Below, one piece after another: positions 44,710 to 53,611 of a stretch of DNA of 64,000 bases. The notes under the pieces are model-generated. The model had not been told where the DNA came from. It ran no database searches and was given only the letters and a program-made list of their open reading frames with translations. The stretch lies in contig JAHVJD010000001.1 of assembly GCA_019801415.1 (NCBI GenBank), positions 1 through 64,000 of the forward strand, in the 5' to 3' direction. The stretch comes from Nocardioides marinus. Lineage in GTDB: Bacteria; Pseudomonadota; Alphaproteobacteria; Rhodobacterales; Rhodobacteraceae. The position numbers and the translations under genes were made by a program. Position 1 is the stretch's first letter, and every line of letters begins with the position of its first letter.

Positions 44710-45363
44710 TCAGCGACGGCGTGACCTGTCACCCACCGGCCGAGGGCCTTTGGCGCCCTTGGGGCGGCGCGGTGGTTTCTGTGAAGGTTTGGGCGGGCCG
44801 GGGATGCGCGGAGGCTCCAGATCCTCCCAAGCCCCCTGCGCCAGCCCGTCCAAGGTCCAGGCGCCAATCGCGTAGCGGATCAGGCGCAGGGTCGGATGGC
44901 CAACGGCGGCAGTCATGCGCCGGACTTGTCGGTTGCGACCCTCTCGGATCGTGAGGCAAAGCCAACTGTCGGGAACACTCTTGCGGTGACGGACTGGTGG
45001 CGTGCGCGCCCAAAGTCCGATCGGCTCATCCATCTTCCGCACCTTGGCCGGAAGCGTGATGCCGTCCTTCAGCTGCACGCCTTTCGCCAGGCTTTCCAGC
45101 GCCTTGGCGTCCGGGATACCTTCGACCTGCACCCAATATGTCTTTTCCATCTTGTGCTTGGGGTCACTGATCCACGCCTGCAGGCGGCCACTGTCCGTCA
45201 GAAGCATCAACCCCTCGCTGTCACGATCCAGCCGCCCGGCCGGGTAAACGCCGGGACAATCGATGTAACGGCTGAGCGTGGGACGTGGGCTATCCTGGCT
45301 GCCGCGATCGGTGAATTGCGGCAGCACATCGAAGGGTTTGTTGAAGCGGATCAAGCGGGTCAT
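44710..45363 (-). CDS. RluE-like rRNA pseudouridine synthase
   Basis: 217 residues, RsuA/RluE branch: it starts directly at [16 protein letters not shown] with no S4 domain, and carries the catalytic Asp in [14 protein letters not shown]. RluE in E. coli modifies 23S rRNA position 2457. The C-terminal 35 residues are proline- and lysine/arginine-rich, likely disordered RNA contacts. Confidence 0.9.
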   Translation of the reverse strand: MTRLIRFNKPFDVLPQFTDRGSQDSPRPTLSRYIDCPGVYPAGRLDRDSEGLMLLTDSGRLQAWISDPKHKMEKTYWVQVEGIPDAKALESLAKGVQLKDGITLPAKVRKMDEPIGLWARTPPVRHRKSVPDSWLCLTIREGRNRQVRRMTAAVGHPTLRLIRYAIGAWTLDGLAQGAWEDLEPPRIPGPPKPSQKPPRRPKGAKGPRPVGDRSRRR

Positions 45364-45590
45364 GCCGTGGCAATAATTGCGCGGGTGCGTCGGGGCAAGC
45401 CATGAACGCTTGCAGGCTTGTGGATAACTGTCACGGCGCTGTCATGGAATCACATCACAAACCTCGCGACATATTGTGTATAGTGGGGCTTGCCAGCCGC
45501 AAACCACGATATATAGTCAAAGTTAGGCTGGGGCGGGTTCCCCGCTCTGGTTCCCGGAAACGGAAAGTCAGGGCGAGGAAGACGTTCAAC
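45364..45590. promoter_or_regulatory. Intergenic region upstream of the HNH gene
   Basis: 227 bp between divergent genes. A perfect 9-bp DnaA box (TGTGGATAA, 45419-45427) is present once, and a TATAGT -10-like element is near 45479-45484. One box is not enough to propose an origin. Confidence 0.3.
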
Positions 45591-46175
45591 ATGGATGGCG
45601 ATTTCAGGGCAGAGTTTGTCAGATCTCCCGGGGCGCTGAAGCAGCACCCCGCATTGGTACTGAATGCGGATTACAGGCCATTGTCCTACTACCCATTGTC
45701 CTTGTGGTCCTGGCAGGATGCGGTCAAGGCAGCCTGGCTGGACCGCGTTGCAATCGTTGCAGAATATGACGAGGTCGTTCACAGCCCCAGCACGGAAATA
45801 CGAATACCGTCGGTCGTGGTTCTGAAAGACTATGTGAAACCTCAAAAGCGCGTGGCCTTCACGCGCTTTAATTTGTTTTTGAGGGATGAATTCTGCTGCC
45901 AGTACTGCGGCAGCAAAGGCGATCTGACGTTTGACCATGTCGTGCCGCGCGCGACAGGTGGCGTCACCAGCTGGGAGAATGTCGTGGCTGCCTGCAGCCC
46001 GTGCAATCTTAAAAAGGGTTCCAAGTCTCTGCATCGTGCAGGCATGTCGTTGCGCAAACCGCCGCGCAGGCCGGGCGCGGAAGAGCTGCGCAATATCGGC
46101 CGCAAGTTCCCGCCGAACCACCTACACGAAAGCTGGATGGACTTTCTGTATTGGGACACCGAGCTCGACGCCTGA
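45591..46175 (+). CDS. HNH endonuclease family protein
   Basis: 194 residues from ATG 45591 (GAGGAAG upstream). The HNH module is at about residues 100-145: CQYCG, DHVVPRATGGVTSWENVVAAC and PCNLKKG, with two zinc-binding CxxC pairs. The N-terminal part (PALVLNADYRPLSYYPLSLW) is the conserved extension of a widespread proteobacterial HNH family of unknown role. No methylase or phage gene is adjacent, so it is probably a core gene rather than a restriction enzyme. Confidence 0.88.
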   Translation: MDGDFRAEFVRSPGALKQHPALVLNADYRPLSYYPLSLWSWQDAVKAAWLDRVAIVAEYDEVVHSPSTEIRIPSVVVLKDYVKPQKRVAFTRFNLFLRDEFCCQYCGSKGDLTFDHVVPRATGGVTSWENVVAACSPCNLKKGSKSLHRAGMSLRKPPRRPGAEELRNIGRKFPPNHLHESWMDFLYWDTELDA

Positions 46176-46379
46176 TCCGCAGAAGTCCAACCAATAAGGG
46201 GTGTCCGGTTGAAGGGCTCGCGAGCGACAGCTGAACGTGGACCTGCGAGCGCTTGTCACGGCGTAAATCGTCGAGTTTCGGTCCCCAGGATGGGTGGCCC
46301 CCAAGATGGTAGGCCCACGCGACCCTTCAGAAGCTCTTATAATCTGAATTATGTTAAATGAGGGCGCTGAAACGTCACC

Positions 46380-47255
46380 TCATCGCGTCGCGGCCGACTT
46401 TAGAGGTCTTAGAAGGCCTTCTTGGGCAACACTGGCGACCAATTGGCCGTTCTCGGTGTAAATTGCCCCGCGATTGAAGCCGCGCCCGTTGCCGGTGAAC
46501 GGCGCATCCATTGAATACAGATGCCAGTTTTCAAGCTGAACTGGCGCATGGAACCACATCGCGTGGTCCAAGCTGGCGGTCATCGCCGCGGGATTATGAA
46601 ACGTCAATCCATGCGGTCGCATGGAGGATCCCAACAGGCCAAAGTCCGAGACATAGGCCATCAGGATATGCTGCAAGGCCGGATCGGCCCCTTTGGCTGC
46701 TGCCATCCTGACCCACATGTTGTTGACGTCACTTGTTTTCTCAGGTGTCAGCGGATCTCGCGGCTCGACCTCGCGCAGCTCGAACGGACGTTCGCGGGTA
46801 AATTCCTTGCGACGCTCCTCTGGGACACGGGACGCATTGCGAAGCAAGATGTCATGACGCGATTCCAGCCCGTGCGGCGGCGGCACTTCGGGCATGGCGT
46901 GCTGATGATCCCAACCCGGTTCAGCTTCGTGAAAGGATGCGGCAAGGTTCAGAATCTGCTTGCCGTTTTGCATCGCGACCACACGCCGTGTGGTGAAGCT
47001 GCGCCCGTCACGGGCTGGGTCGACCTCGTAGATGACGGGTCTCGAGGGATCACCCGGACGAATGAAGTAAGCGTGAAGAGAGTGGCACAAGCGGTTGGAA
47101 ACCGTAGAATAAGCCGCTTTCAATGCCTGCGCGATCACCTGGCCGCCGTAGATCCGCAGTGGCGTCTCACCGCCGGAGCCGGAACCACGAAACAGATGGC
47201 GATCCAAAACTTCCAGGTCCAGCAGGTCAAGCAAGGTCTGCGCGGTATCGGACAT
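46380..47255 (-). CDS. tesB: Acyl-CoA thioesterase II
   Basis: 291 residues from ATG 47255, close to E. coli TesB (286); a frame 50 codons longer looks spurious. Double hotdog fold: RIYGGQVIAQALKAAYSTV in the first half and LDHAMWFHAP with the catalytic Asp in the second. It hydrolyses medium- and long-chain acyl-CoA. Convergent with the HNH gene across about 200 bp that contain no gene. Confidence 0.93.
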   Translation of the reverse strand: MSDTAQTLLDLLDLEVLDRHLFRGSGSGGETPLRIYGGQVIAQALKAAYSTVSNRLCHSLHAYFIRPGDPSRPVIYEVDPARDGRSFTTRRVVAMQNGKQILNLAASFHEAEPGWDHQHAMPEVPPPHGLESRHDILLRNASRVPEERRKEFTRERPFELREVEPRDPLTPEKTSDVNNMWVRMAAAKGADPALQHILMAYVSDFGLLGSSMRPHGLTFHNPAAMTASLDHAMWFHAPVQLENWHLYSMDAPFTGNGRGFNRGAIYTENGQLVASVAQEGLLRPLKSAATR

Positions 47256-47464
47256 TGGGACGTCTCTCAATTCTGCGAGTGGGCTGCGTTGCTTTTTAGG
47301 CCATGGTCTTGCGGAAGAAAACAGCCAGCCCGCCACCTTGAGAGCGAATGCATCAGCGCCGTTGAATTGCGCCTTTCGTACCGTCGCAGCATTTGCCATA
47401 TTCACAATTGAAATAATTCTGGGCCATCGCGCCCAGCAAGCGATTTTCCAAGGAAGTTCCGCCT

Positions 47465-47908
47465 ATGACACAACGTATTCTGGTTCTGAACGGCCCCAAT
47501 CTGAACCTTCTGGGAACACGACAACCCGAGGTCTATGGCTCCGTCACGCTGGAGATGGTCGAACAATCCTGCGTGGCCCATGGGAAAACCTTGGGGCTGG
47601 ACGTCAGCTGCCTGCAATCGAACCATGAAGGCGCATTGATCGATGCCATTCATGCCGCCAAGGGCGTTCATCAGGGAATCGTCCTGAATGCAGGCGCTTA
47701 TACACACACTTCGATCGCATTGATGGATGCGCTGATCTCGGTCGAGATTCCGACCGTTGAGGTGCATCTGTCCAACATCCACGCGCGCGAAAGCTTCCGC
47801 CACGTTTCCTTTATTTCAAAGGCTGCGGTGGGACAAATTTGCGGTTTCGGTGCGCATGGCTACATTCTCGCACTTGAGGCATTGGTCCAGCATTTGAAAG
47901 AGGCTTAA
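47465..47908 (+). CDS. aroQ: Type II 3-dehydroquinate dehydratase
   Basis: 147 residues, dodecameric type II enzyme. Catalytic Tyr24 in the RQPEVYG lid, then [10 protein letters not shown] and [18 protein letters not shown] (His and Arg of the active site). It makes 3-dehydroshikimate in the shikimate pathway. It is followed by a luxR gene after 5 bp, an unexpected operon partner. Confidence 0.96.
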   Translation: MTQRILVLNGPNLNLLGTRQPEVYGSVTLEMVEQSCVAHGKTLGLDVSCLQSNHEGALIDAIHAAKGVHQGIVLNAGAYTHTSIALMDALISVEIPTVEVHLSNIHARESFRHVSFISKAAVGQICGFGAHGYILALEALVQHLKEA

Positions 47909-47913
47909 TACGT

Positions 47914-48669
47914 ATGAGTTTAAAGGGTTACCTGGATTTTGTCTGTCATGCGCAAAGTCTGGATATTTTGTGGGACGGGCATGTCGCGCAAATGAAAAGA
48001 TTTGGCTTTGACCGTTTGATTTATGGCAATACGCGGTGTCTCACGGAAACCTCTTTGGGAGATCCGGACGACTTCGTTCTTCTGACGAACCACGATGAAG
48101 ATTACCTGCAAGGCTACCTGCACAGTGGTTTGTATCTTCACGCTCCGATGCTGCGATGGGCGCTCGACAACGAAGGCGCCGGAAGCTGGCGGATTGCCCA
48201 GGAACAGGCTCGCGATTACAGCCTCAGCCCTGAAGCGCAGAAGGTCGTGGACTTCAACCGGACTCACGGGGTCCAGTCAGGTTACACGATCAGTTTTCCC
48301 TCCACGAACAGCCGCTTCAAGGGAGCGATCTCTCTCGCCGCCGAGGCTGACATGAGCCAGGATATGGTTGACGCCATCTGGCAGGACCACGGGGCGGACA
48401 TCCTGTTGATGAACAACGTGGTGCACCTGAAGATACTCACCCTGCCCTATGCCGGACCCAAACGCACTCTGACCAAACGGCAGCGGGAAGTCCTGGAATG
48501 GGTTGGCGATGGAAAAACGACCCAGGACATTGCCTTGCTGATGGGGCTGACGCCGGCCACCATTGAAAAGCATCTGCGTCTGGCGCGTGAATCCCTGGCG
48601 GTGGAAACCACGGCACAGGCAGTTCTGAAAGCGGCGTTGCACAACCAGATGTATCTGATCGACGCATAG
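47914..48669 (+). CDS. LuxR-type regulator with autoinducer-binding domain (solo)
   Basis: 251 residues. Residues about 15-165 match the acyl-homoserine-lactone-binding domain (with conserved Trp/Tyr-type positions seen in FGFDRLIYGN and LHAPMLRWAL), and residues about 185-245 a LuxR HTH (LTKRQREVLEWVGDGKTTQDIA; TPATIEKHLRLARESL). No luxI synthase is in the window, so it is a solo or serves a distant synthase. The sequence after it holds a palindrome. Confidence 0.9.
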   Translation: MSLKGYLDFVCHAQSLDILWDGHVAQMKRFGFDRLIYGNTRCLTETSLGDPDDFVLLTNHDEDYLQGYLHSGLYLHAPMLRWALDNEGAGSWRIAQEQARDYSLSPEAQKVVDFNRTHGVQSGYTISFPSTNSRFKGAISLAAEADMSQDMVDAIWQDHGADILLMNNVVHLKILTLPYAGPKRTLTKRQREVLEWVGDGKTTQDIALLMGLTPATIEKHLRLARESLAVETTAQAVLKAALHNQMYLIDA

Positions 48670-48717
48670 TCAGATCGCACTGTAAATGTCGCATTTAATG
48701 CAGAAAAGCGACAAAAG

Positions 48718-48733
48718 GTATGGAATTCTATAC
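48718..48733. promoter_or_regulatory. 16-bp near-palindrome, possible operator
   Basis: GTATGGAATTCTATAC is symmetric except at one central pair and overlaps a TATACT -10-like hexamer. It lies 49 bp after the luxR stop. The size suits a dimeric regulator; a lux box is one option but the sequence is not a standard one. Confidence 0.4.
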
Positions 48734-48885
48734 TACCGCAAAAGTTTAATTCACTGCATCTTTCACATGTTCCGTGAGTGGTGGCTTTAGCCAAGGAACT
48801 GCGGGTATTGATCCTTGCAATTTCAAGGCGCTCATACCTGATCAGAGACAGGCGCGTATTCTTCCGTCGTCGGTTTCGGATATCA

Positions 48886-48921
48886 GAGGGGCCTCACCCA
48901 TCCCCATCAGTGGGGCCCCTC
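48886..48921 (+). terminator. Strong hairpin ending luxR or a small RNA
   Basis: GAGGGGCCTCAC (48886-48897) pairs with GTGGGGCCCCTC (48910-48921) over 12 positions with one G-T pair; it is followed by a pyrimidine run CGCCTTCTCTCC rather than pure T. Confidence 0.6.
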
Positions 48922-49046
48922 GCCTTCTCTCCGTATCTACACACTGCCCCATGCACACACCTGCATTGAACGCTTGGTGCTGCCTGTGGAACGCGATCAG
49001 CGTGCCTGGTAGTACGCGCGTAAATCGACTGCTGCTGCGTCTCCCA

Positions 49047-49079
49047 CAAAAAAACGGCGGGTCTGTTTGACCCGCCGTT
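49047..49079 (-). terminator. Intrinsic terminator of rpsB-tsf
   Basis: AACGGCGGGTC / GACCCGCCGTT stem; on the minus strand a T-run follows. It lies 28 bp after the tsf stop. Confidence 0.93.
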
Positions 49080-49106
49080 CCTTAGAACTCTTGCTGTCAG
49101 CGCAAG

Positions 49107-49982
49107 TTAGCCTTGAGCAGCTTTTGCGACTTCCGCAGCGAAGTCTTCTTTTTCGACTTCAATGCCTTCGCCAACTTCCACACGCACGAAACCGCTGATG
49201 GTGGCGCCTGCTTCCTTGGCAGCGGCTTCCACGGTCAGGTCCGGGTTCACAACGAACTGCTGGTTCAGCAGGGTCGATTCCGCGACGAATTTCTTCATGC
49301 GGCCTTCGATCATCTTCTCGATCACCTGCTCCGGCTTGCCGGACTCGCGGGCGATGTCCATCTGGACCTGCTTTTCCTTCTCGACCACGGCGGCGTCGAG
49401 GTCAGCTTCGGACAGCGCTGCAGGGTTCACAGCGGCAATGTGCATTGCGACCTGCTTGCCGATGGCTTCGTCGCCACCGTTCATGGCAACCAGAACGCCG
49501 ATTTTGCCCATGCCTTCAGCGGCCGCGTTGTGCACGTAGGACACCACGGTTTCGCCTTCCAGCTTGGCCATGCGACGCAGCGACATGTTTTCGCCGATCG
49601 TGGCGATCTTGTCGGTCAGGGTTGCTTCCACGGTCTTGCCGCCCAGGTCAGCTGCCTTCAGAGCGTCAACGTCGTCGGCGTTCAGTGCGGCCTTGGCAAT
49701 GCCTGCGACCATTTGCTGGAATTCGGCGTTCTTGGCAACGAAGTCGGTCTCGGAGTTGACCTCAACCGCAACACCTTTGCCGCCTTCAACGACCACGGCG
49801 ACCAGGCCTTCAGCGGCGGTACGGCCGGATTTCTTGGCGGCTTTCGCCAGGCCCTTGGTGCGCAGCCAGTCAACCGCGGCTTCCATGTCGCCGTTGTTTT
49901 CGACCAGTGCTTTTTTCGCGTCCATCATGCCTGCGCCGGTGGATTCGCGCAGTTCTTTCACCATTGCTGCAGTGATTGCCAT
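49107..49982 (-). CDS. tsf: Translation elongation factor Ts
   Basis: 291 residues from ATG 49982 (GAGGGAG upstream), beginning [18 protein letters not shown] with the family signature and TDFVAKN in the core. It exchanges GDP for GTP on EF-Tu. Second gene of rpsB-tsf, separated by a hairpin. Confidence 0.97.
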   Translation of the reverse strand: MAITAAMVKELRESTGAGMMDAKKALVENNGDMEAAVDWLRTKGLAKAAKKSGRTAAEGLVAVVVEGGKGVAVEVNSETDFVAKNAEFQQMVAGIAKAALNADDVDALKAADLGGKTVEATLTDKIATIGENMSLRRMAKLEGETVVSYVHNAAAEGMGKIGVLVAMNGGDEAIGKQVAMHIAAVNPAALSEADLDAAVVEKEKQVQMDIARESGKPEQVIEKMIEGRMKKFVAESTLLNQQFVVNPDLTVEAAAKEAGATISGFVRVEVGEGIEVEKEDFAAEVAKAAQG

Positions 49983-50012
49983 GTTAGGCTCCCTCAATTC
50001 AAAAACGGATTT

Positions 50013-50034
50013 GGGGCAGGAAATACCCTGCCCC
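50013..50034 (-). terminator. Hairpin between rpsB and tsf
   Basis: GGGGCAGG (50013-50020) pairs with CCTGCCCC (50027-50034); on the minus strand a short T5 run comes about 7 bases later. Likely a partial terminator that sets tsf below rpsB. Confidence 0.6.
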
Positions 50035-50060
50035 GCATGTCAATTCCGTGACAGGACGGA

Positions 50061-50831
50061 TCAGGCTTCAGCTGCTTCTTCAGCAACGGCTTCTTCAGCC
50101 GGTGCTTCTTCCAGCGCGCCCAGGTCAACGCCTGCTGCACCCAGCTGTGCGGACATGCCGTCCAGAGCCGCGCGGGCAACCAGATCGCAGTACAGCGAGA
50201 TCGCGCGCGATGCGTCGTCGTTGCCGGGGATGATGTAGTCCACGCCATCGGGGGAGCAGTTGGTGTCAACCACAGCCACAACCGGGATACCCAGTTTCTT
50301 GGCTTCGGCGATTGCCAGTGCTTCTTTTTTCACGTCGATGACGAACAGCAGGTCCGGAACGCCGCCCATGTCGCGGATACCACCCAGAGACGCTTGCAGC
50401 TTCTCCTGGTCACGCTCCATGCCCAGACGCTCTTTCTTGGTCAGGCCTTCGGCGCCGGAGGCCATCTTCTCGTCGATTTCCTTCAGGCGGTTGATCGACT
50501 GGGAAACGGTTTTCCAGTTGGTCAGGGTGCCGCCCAGCCAGCGGTGGTTCATGTAGTACTGCGCGGATTTCTCTGCAGCTTCGGCGATCGGGCCGGCTGC
50601 CTGGCGCTTGGTACCAACGAACAGAACGCGGCCGCCTTTTGCAACGGTGTCACGGACAACCTGCAGCGCCTGGTCCAGCATCGGAACAGTCTGGGTCAGG
50701 TCCATGATGTGGATGCCGTTACGTGCGCCGTAAATGAACGGCGACATGCGCGGGTTCCAGCGCTGAGTCTGGTGACCGAAGTGAACGCCAGCTTCCAGCA
50801 GCTGACGCATGGTGAACTCGGGAAGAGCCAT
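50061..50831 (-). CDS. rpsB: 30S ribosomal protein S2
   Basis: 256 residues. Family signatures [22 protein letters not shown] and [10 protein letters not shown] are present; the last 20 residues are an acidic Glu/Ala tail. It leads the rpsB-tsf operon. Confidence 0.98.
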   Translation of the reverse strand: MALPEFTMRQLLEAGVHFGHQTQRWNPRMSPFIYGARNGIHIMDLTQTVPMLDQALQVVRDTVAKGGRVLFVGTKRQAAGPIAEAAEKSAQYYMNHRWLGGTLTNWKTVSQSINRLKEIDEKMASGAEGLTKKERLGMERDQEKLQASLGGIRDMGGVPDLLFVIDVKKEALAIAEAKKLGIPVVAVVDTNCSPDGVDYIIPGNDDASRAISLYCDLVARAALDGMSAQLGAAGVDLGALEEAPAEEAVAEEAAEA

Positions 50832-51028
50832 GCTATCTTATCCTTTTCCGGTTTCTATCCTCGGCGGGGGTCTTATAGAGCGTTTGCTCCAACCGGCGGT
50901 CCATCAGGGATTTCTCCCCTGACGAAACCAAACCCCGCCTGCGGGTTCGTAGGCGCGCTATTAGATCAGAAAGCACGTGCTGGCAAGGGCCGAAGCAGGA
51001 AATTCTCCGGCTTGGCCGAGATCGACGG
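50832..51028 (-). promoter_or_regulatory. Leader and promoter region of rpsB
   Basis: 197 bp between the olsA stop and rpsB. It contains a TCAGGGG / CCCTGA hairpin near 50905-50923 that could be part of an S2 autoregulatory leader. The promoter is not clear-cut. Confidence 0.35.
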
Positions 51029-51877
51029 TCAATTCACGTCTGGCGTTGCGTCACGCAGGGATATCTCATGTCCCCGCCGGACGACCTCGGCGCACCGCGC
51101 GGCAAGGGCCTTGCGGTCGGCAAAATCAGCGACGCGCAGCGGATCGTGGCAGGTTACCAGGACCACCCCTTGTCGGGGTGTGCTCAGAACCTTCAACAAA
51201 TGGCTCTCGAAATCCATGTCGCCCCACCAGCCGTAGTGACGTTTCGGTGCAGAAGGCGGTGCCCGGTAGACGACTGAAACGGGCTGCACATGCAGATTAT
51301 CGCGCAGAGGCTTGGCAAAGAACGCGGCAAAGAGTGTTGGTTTGAAAGGCAAAACCCGCAACCCGTCGGTTGAGGTTCCCTCGGGAAAGAACAATAGCGT
51401 GTGCCCCGCCAGCAGCCGCTTTTCCAAGAGCTCTGCCTGTCGGCGCGCATGGCGGGGGTTGCGTTCGATGAACAAGGTGCCGGTGGCCCGGGCGAGCCAG
51501 CCTATACCGGGCCAGGACGCGACTTCCGCCTTGGAGACAAAATAGATCCGCGCCAAGGCGTTAAGCGCAAATATGTCAAGCCAGGAAGCGTGGTTCGCCA
51601 CCAGCGCGCCGCGTTGGCGCATCACCTGTCCACGCACAACCAGTCGAATGCCCAGAATGAGCAAGGCTCCCCGGCAGACCACCTGCGTCAGCAATGGAGA
51701 CAACGGACGGCGCAGGCCGAAAAACGGCCGCTCGAGGAGCCGGAGCAGGAGCAAGATCAAAAGCCCACCGAATACCAGGACGGCCAAGGCAGGACCACGC
51801 AGCAGAACCAACGCCCACCCAACGCCATCGATCTTGACCGGATCCGGTGCCTCCTCACTTTGCCAACTGATACTCAT
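51029..51877 (-). CDS. olsA: Acyltransferase OlsA, ornithine-lipid synthesis
   Basis: 282 residues, PlsC-type: a membrane segment (LVFGGLLILLLLRLL) followed by NHASWLD (HxxxxD motif) and FPEGTS. It should esterify the hydroxyl of lyso-ornithine lipid. Its start overlaps the upstream olsB stop by 4 nt, which assigns it to OlsA rather than a general lysophosphatidate acyltransferase. Confidence 0.88.
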   Translation of the reverse strand: MSISWQSEEAPDPVKIDGVGWALVLLRGPALAVLVFGGLLILLLLRLLERPFFGLRRPLSPLLTQVVCRGALLILGIRLVVRGQVMRQRGALVANHASWLDIFALNALARIYFVSKAEVASWPGIGWLARATGTLFIERNPRHARRQAELLEKRLLAGHTLLFFPEGTSTDGLRVLPFKPTLFAAFFAKPLRDNLHVQPVSVVYRAPPSAPKRHYGWWGDMDFESHLLKVLSTPRQGVVLVTCHDPLRVADFADRKALAARCAEVVRRGHEISLRDATPDVN

Positions 51878-52635
51878 GCCGCGCTGCGGGCTCCGCTGTA
51901 GATCTTACGCTGGCGCTCGTTCATCCGCGCGGTGTCCAGGATCAGGCAGACGTCGGTCGTGTTGAAAGCTTCGTCGACATACGCCCCCTCGCCCACGAAG
52001 CCCCCCAACCTCAGGTAGGCTTTGATCAGCGAGGGCACGGCCGTCATGGCAGCCTTCCTGTCAAGTTCAGGTTCGGGAATTAAGTCCATGCTCTGGAACG
52101 ATTTTGATCGAGCGCGCAAGTCTTGCGGCGCAAGATGCCGGTGGTGCAACAACGACAAAGGTTCCGCGAGCTGAGCCGGATCCGTACCATGAAAGCTGGC
52201 AACCCCGAACAGGATTTCGATTTCATGCTCGGCAATATACTGCGCCAGACCCGACCAGAGGTGGTACATGGCGGTTCCGCCCCGATAGTCCGGATGCAGG
52301 CACGACCGCCCCAGCTCCAACAGTCGCCGACCAGAGTTCCGCAACGCGGAAAGATCGTATTCGTCTTCGGAATAAAATTGCCCGAGCGTAGCAGCCTGAT
52401 CGTCGCGCAGCAGCCGGTAGACGCCAACCAATTCGCCGCGGGTCTCATCCGTGACGAGCATGTGGTCAAAATAGGGATCGAACCGGTCGCGTTCGAGGCC
52501 GGCCTCATGATCCACCATGCTGCCCCCGCCGCCCAATTCTCGCACGAAGACGTCATAGCGAAGCCGCTGAGCGGCTATCAGATCTGCCTCGCAGTCTGCA
52601 AGTTTCACCGAAAACTCAGGGGCTTGAGAGTGCAT
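51874..52635 (-). CDS. olsB: L-ornithine N-alpha-acyltransferase OlsB
   Basis: 253 residues from ATG 52635 (AAGGG upstream), with another ATG five codons earlier. GNAT-like OlsB/hemolysin-related family: RLRYDVFVRELGG, ELGRSCLHPDYRGG and ILFGVASFHGTDP are typical. It transfers a 3-hydroxyacyl chain from ACP to ornithine. Together with olsA it makes a phosphorus-free membrane lipid, often raised under phosphate limitation, but I see no Pho box before it. Confidence 0.92.
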   Translation of the reverse strand: MHSQAPEFSVKLADCEADLIAAQRLRYDVFVRELGGGGSMVDHEAGLERDRFDPYFDHMLVTDETRGELVGVYRLLRDDQAATLGQFYSEDEYDLSALRNSGRRLLELGRSCLHPDYRGGTAMYHLWSGLAQYIAEHEIEILFGVASFHGTDPAQLAEPLSLLHHRHLAPQDLRARSKSFQSMDLIPEPELDRKAAMTAVPSLIKAYLRLGGFVGEGAYVDEAFNTTDVCLILDTARMNERQRKIYSGARSAA

Positions 52636-52741
52636 TTGTATCCCTTGCATGTTTCAGGGTTGAGCGCACCTAACTTATGCGGCAAAGAAAGCACAAGAAT
52701 TAGCGTGTATTTGAGGGAGTTCGTTAACCCTTCATAAACGG

Positions 52742-52924
52742 TTATGGCTCAAAGACGGGAATAAGAGCGACACGCGCCCCGTCGATGACCAGTTTCCCTT
52801 GGTCGGGGAAATTGACTGTGATCTTGCCGCCCGCGTTCGACTGTACTTGCCCGATCCCCCAGTCCGGGTGATCGGGGTGACGGACGAACATTCCGGGGGC
52901 CAAAATAGCGTTCAGGTCATTCAT
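52742..52924 (-). CDS. DUF3553 domain protein
   Basis: 60 residues from ATG 52924: NDLNAILAPGMFVRHPDHPD, then WGIGQVQSNAGGKITVNFP. Small beta-rich domain resembling the CarD/UvrD-like Tudor folds found at helicase ends. It diverges from chpT across 34 bp, so promoters overlap. Function unknown. Confidence 0.8.
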   Translation of the reverse strand: MNDLNAILAPGMFVRHPDHPDWGIGQVQSNAGGKITVNFPDQGKLVIDGARVALIPVFEP

Positions 52925-52958
52925 TGGCGGGTGGCCTATTTCGGAGGAAGTAAAAGTT

Positions 52959-53555
52959 ATGGCAGTAGATAACGCCAATCTCGCCGCATTGGTAGGGTCA
53001 CGGATTTGTCACGATCTGATCAGCCCGGTCGGTGCCATCAACAACGGCCTGGAATTGCTGGGCATGGCTGGCAGCATGTCGGGACCGGAGTTGGAGCTGA
53101 TCTCTGACAGCGTCGCCAATGCAAACGCACGTATCCGTTTCTTCCGTATTGCTTTCGGTTCGGCCGGCGAGCAGCAAATGGGCCGCGCCGAGATCGTCTC
53201 GGTTTTGGAGGACATCAGCAAGGCGGGCCGGGTGAAATACCAGTGGGCACCGCTCGAGGTCTGTACCCGCAGCGAGGCGCGCTTGGCACTGCTGTGCGCT
53301 TTGTGCCTGGAAAGCGCTCTGCCTTATGGCGGCACGATCAAGATCTTCTGCGCTGACGGCAAGTGGACCGTGATGGGTGAAGGCAGCAAGCTGAACGTGG
53401 ATGACGAACTCTGGGCGCGGGTCAGCGGCGGGACATCCAACGCGGAAATCACGCCCGCACTGGTGCAGTTCGCGCTGCTGCCAGAGGCAGCCCGCGAGGC
53501 TGAACGCACCGTCCGGCTGGAGCAGAACCTGGAAAAGATCACGCTTCAGTTCTGA
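52959..53555 (+). CDS. chpT: Histidine phosphotransferase ChpT
   Basis: 198 residues. The DHp-like domain holds the phosphorylated His18 in SRICHDLISPVGAINNG, followed by a degenerate HATPase-like half with no ATP-binding boxes. ChpT relays phosphate from CckA to CtrA and CpdR; in Rhodobacterales this controls motility and gene transfer agents. It ends at a bidirectional terminator. Confidence 0.93.
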   Translation: MAVDNANLAALVGSRICHDLISPVGAINNGLELLGMAGSMSGPELELISDSVANANARIRFFRIAFGSAGEQQMGRAEIVSVLEDISKAGRVKYQWAPLEVCTRSEARLALLCALCLESALPYGGTIKIFCADGKWTVMGEGSKLNVDDELWARVSGGTSNAEITPALVQFALLPEAAREAERTVRLEQNLEKITLQF

Positions 53556-53576
53556 AGACTGGCCTCCAAGCTATTG

Positions 53577-53610
53577 AAAACGCCGGGCTGTTTGCCCGGC
53601 GTTTCTCTTT
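53577..53610. terminator. Bidirectional terminator between chpT and proA
   Basis: AAAACGCCGGGC / GCCCGGCGTTT stem with a TCTCTTTCTT tail on the plus strand and A-run on the other side. Confidence 0.9.
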
Positions 53611-53611
53611 C

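Larger units (their letters stand above)
48670..49046. other. Intergenic region after luxR with palindromes and a strong hairpin
   Basis: 377 bp without a coding gene. AAATG-TCG-CATTT (48684-48696), a near-palindrome GTATGGAATTCTATAC (48718-48733) with a TATACT -10-like hexamer, CCTTG-CAATTT-CAAGG (48813-48828), and a 12-bp hairpin at 48886-48921. Together they could form a promoter, a small RNA and its end. Confidence 0.45.

Noticed and set aside
45419-45427. Replication origin at a DnaA box
   Set aside because: Only one perfect box is present, with no AT-rich unwinding region or neighbouring dnaA, parA or repABC genes.
45591-46175. Restriction enzyme or homing endonuclease
   Set aside because: The HNH protein has a conserved core-family N-terminus and no methylase, intron or phage gene beside it.
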